The translations under genes and the position numbers were made by a program. A stretch of DNA of 64,000 nucleotides, from positions 124,001-188,000 of the forward strand of contig JAFYHT010000071.1 of NCBI GenBank assembly GCA_017539025.1. The letters are read 5' to 3'. Positions 63,520 through 64,000 of this stretch are shown here, one piece after another; the stretch's first letter is position 1, and every line of letters begins with the position of its first letter. Below the pieces are notes generated by a model. The model was not told the DNA's origin. It worked only from the letters and a program-made list of their open reading frames with translations, and searched no databases. The DNA is from Erysipelotrichaceae bacterium. GTDB taxonomy: Bacteria; Bacillota_I; Bacilli_A; Erysipelotrichales; Erysipelotrichaceae.

Positions 63520-63968
63520 ACAATCTTTGACCTCCATTTTCCATTTTTCTCATAATAGATGATCTCGCTGAGTTCATCTGACATCATCACTTTATAGATC
63601 CTCTTGAGATCAAGAGATAATTTATACTTATCCATATCGTTTTTATTGATCCAGAACACTTCTCCTTCTGCAGAAGATCTGATCTTTCCTGTAAACTTGT
63701 CTGTCTTGTAGTACAACATCAGGTACCTGTCTTCTTCTTTTGTCTTGAATTCTTCAATTCCACATAAAATCGGCTTTCGGATGCTTAAACCGGTCTCTTC
63801 TTTCACTTCTCTGATGACGGAAGCCTGAAAATCTTCATTTTCTTCTACATGACCGCCTGGAAACGTCAATCCCGGCCAGTCTTTCTTCTTACGATCTATC
63901 ACCAGGATCTGATCATCCTTATATACCAGACAGATATTCGTGAGGATACATTTATGGATCTTTTTCAT
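63516..63968 (-). CDS. NUDIX hydrolase
   Basis: 150 residues. The NUDIX box begins GGHVEENEDF and ends REVKEETGL, complete. It hydrolyses a nucleoside diphosphate linked to some moiety, in the style of MutT relatives (8-oxo-dGTP). TATAAT (63976-63981) lies seven bases before the ATG and no ribosome site is present: probably leaderless. Coupled to the phosphatase by ATGA. Confidence 0.9.
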   Translation of the reverse strand: MKKIHKCILTNICLVYKDDQILVIDRKKKDWPGLTFPGGHVEENEDFQASVIREVKEETGLSIRKPILCGIEEFKTKEEDRYLMLYYKTDKFTGKIRSSAEGEVFWINKNDMDKYKLSLDLKRIYKVMMSDELSEIIYYEKNGKWRSKIV

Positions 63969-63975
63969 ATTACTT

Positions 63976-63981
63976 ATTATA
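63976..63981 (-). promoter_or_regulatory. -10 box close to the start of the NUDIX gene
   Basis: TATAAT on the minus strand, seven bases before the ATG at 63968. Confidence 0.55.
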
Positions 63982-64000
63982 TAGAAGAAAAGTGATATAT

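Overview
The window reads as chromosomal DNA of a fermentative member of the Bacillota, most like an Erysipelotrichia-type gut or rumen commensal. The evidence is moderate-to-low GC, strong AAGGAG ribosome sites, cre sites, a T-box leader on the lysS operon, many lactose/cellobiose-family PTS proteins and Cof-type HAD phosphatases. The exact taxon is inferred from gene style, not from a marker gene. No tRNA, rRNA or CRISPR array was seen.

Layout. 1-1224: the end of a radical-SAM-like gene and a permuted papain-like protein. 1225-3193: an AT-rich patch with a MazG-like gene and an AAA/DUF4143 ATPase, lying between two copies of the guaA 3' end. 3194-7532: purine genes (a GATase-less guaA, guaB, an NCS2 permease with a switch-like leader). 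7533-16975: a small membrane protein, then split PTS operons (EIIA+EIIB; DUF3284+GH1; EIIC+EIIB+GH1+GH1+HAD), two of them with cre sites. 16989-20917: an unusual EIIB-ROK fusion protein divergent from a GH3 beta-glucosidase. 21011-26096: gdhA, a CPA2 antiporter, a HAD phosphatase and a Sde0182-like hydrolase. 26129-36692: an AraC-flanked cluster (EIIC, GH106-like glycosidase, two alpha/beta hydrolases, Gfo/Idh/MocA oxidoreductase, GH1) and an MFS transporter. 36762-38834: a glutaredoxin-like protein and a complete ISL3-family element with an 8-bp target duplication. 38838-43126: a hydroxyacid dehydrogenase, a Dabb protein, and lysS behind a T-box. 43193-56210: two complete PTS operons, three GH1 genes and two LicR/MtlR-type regulators. 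56202-63968: HAD, HD and Zn-ribbon genes, GH36 alpha-galactosidase with a GPH carrier, a tyrosine phosphatase and a NUDIX hydrolase.

How it works together. The region is mainly a beta-glucoside and oligosaccharide island: seven GH1 enzymes with the phosphate-loop pattern of 6-phospho-beta-glycosidases, four EIIC, five EIIB and three EIIA proteins, plus GH3, GH36 and a GH106-like enzyme. PTS uptake would give 6-phosphoglycosides cleaved inside the cell. CcpA, LicR-type regulators, an AraC protein and perhaps the EIIB-ROK protein would control it. Two GH1 enzymes have Gln in place of the acid/base Glu, as plant myrosinases do. Several genes, mostly regulators, have a -10 box only 6-7 nt before the start codon and so are probably translated from leaderless mRNAs.
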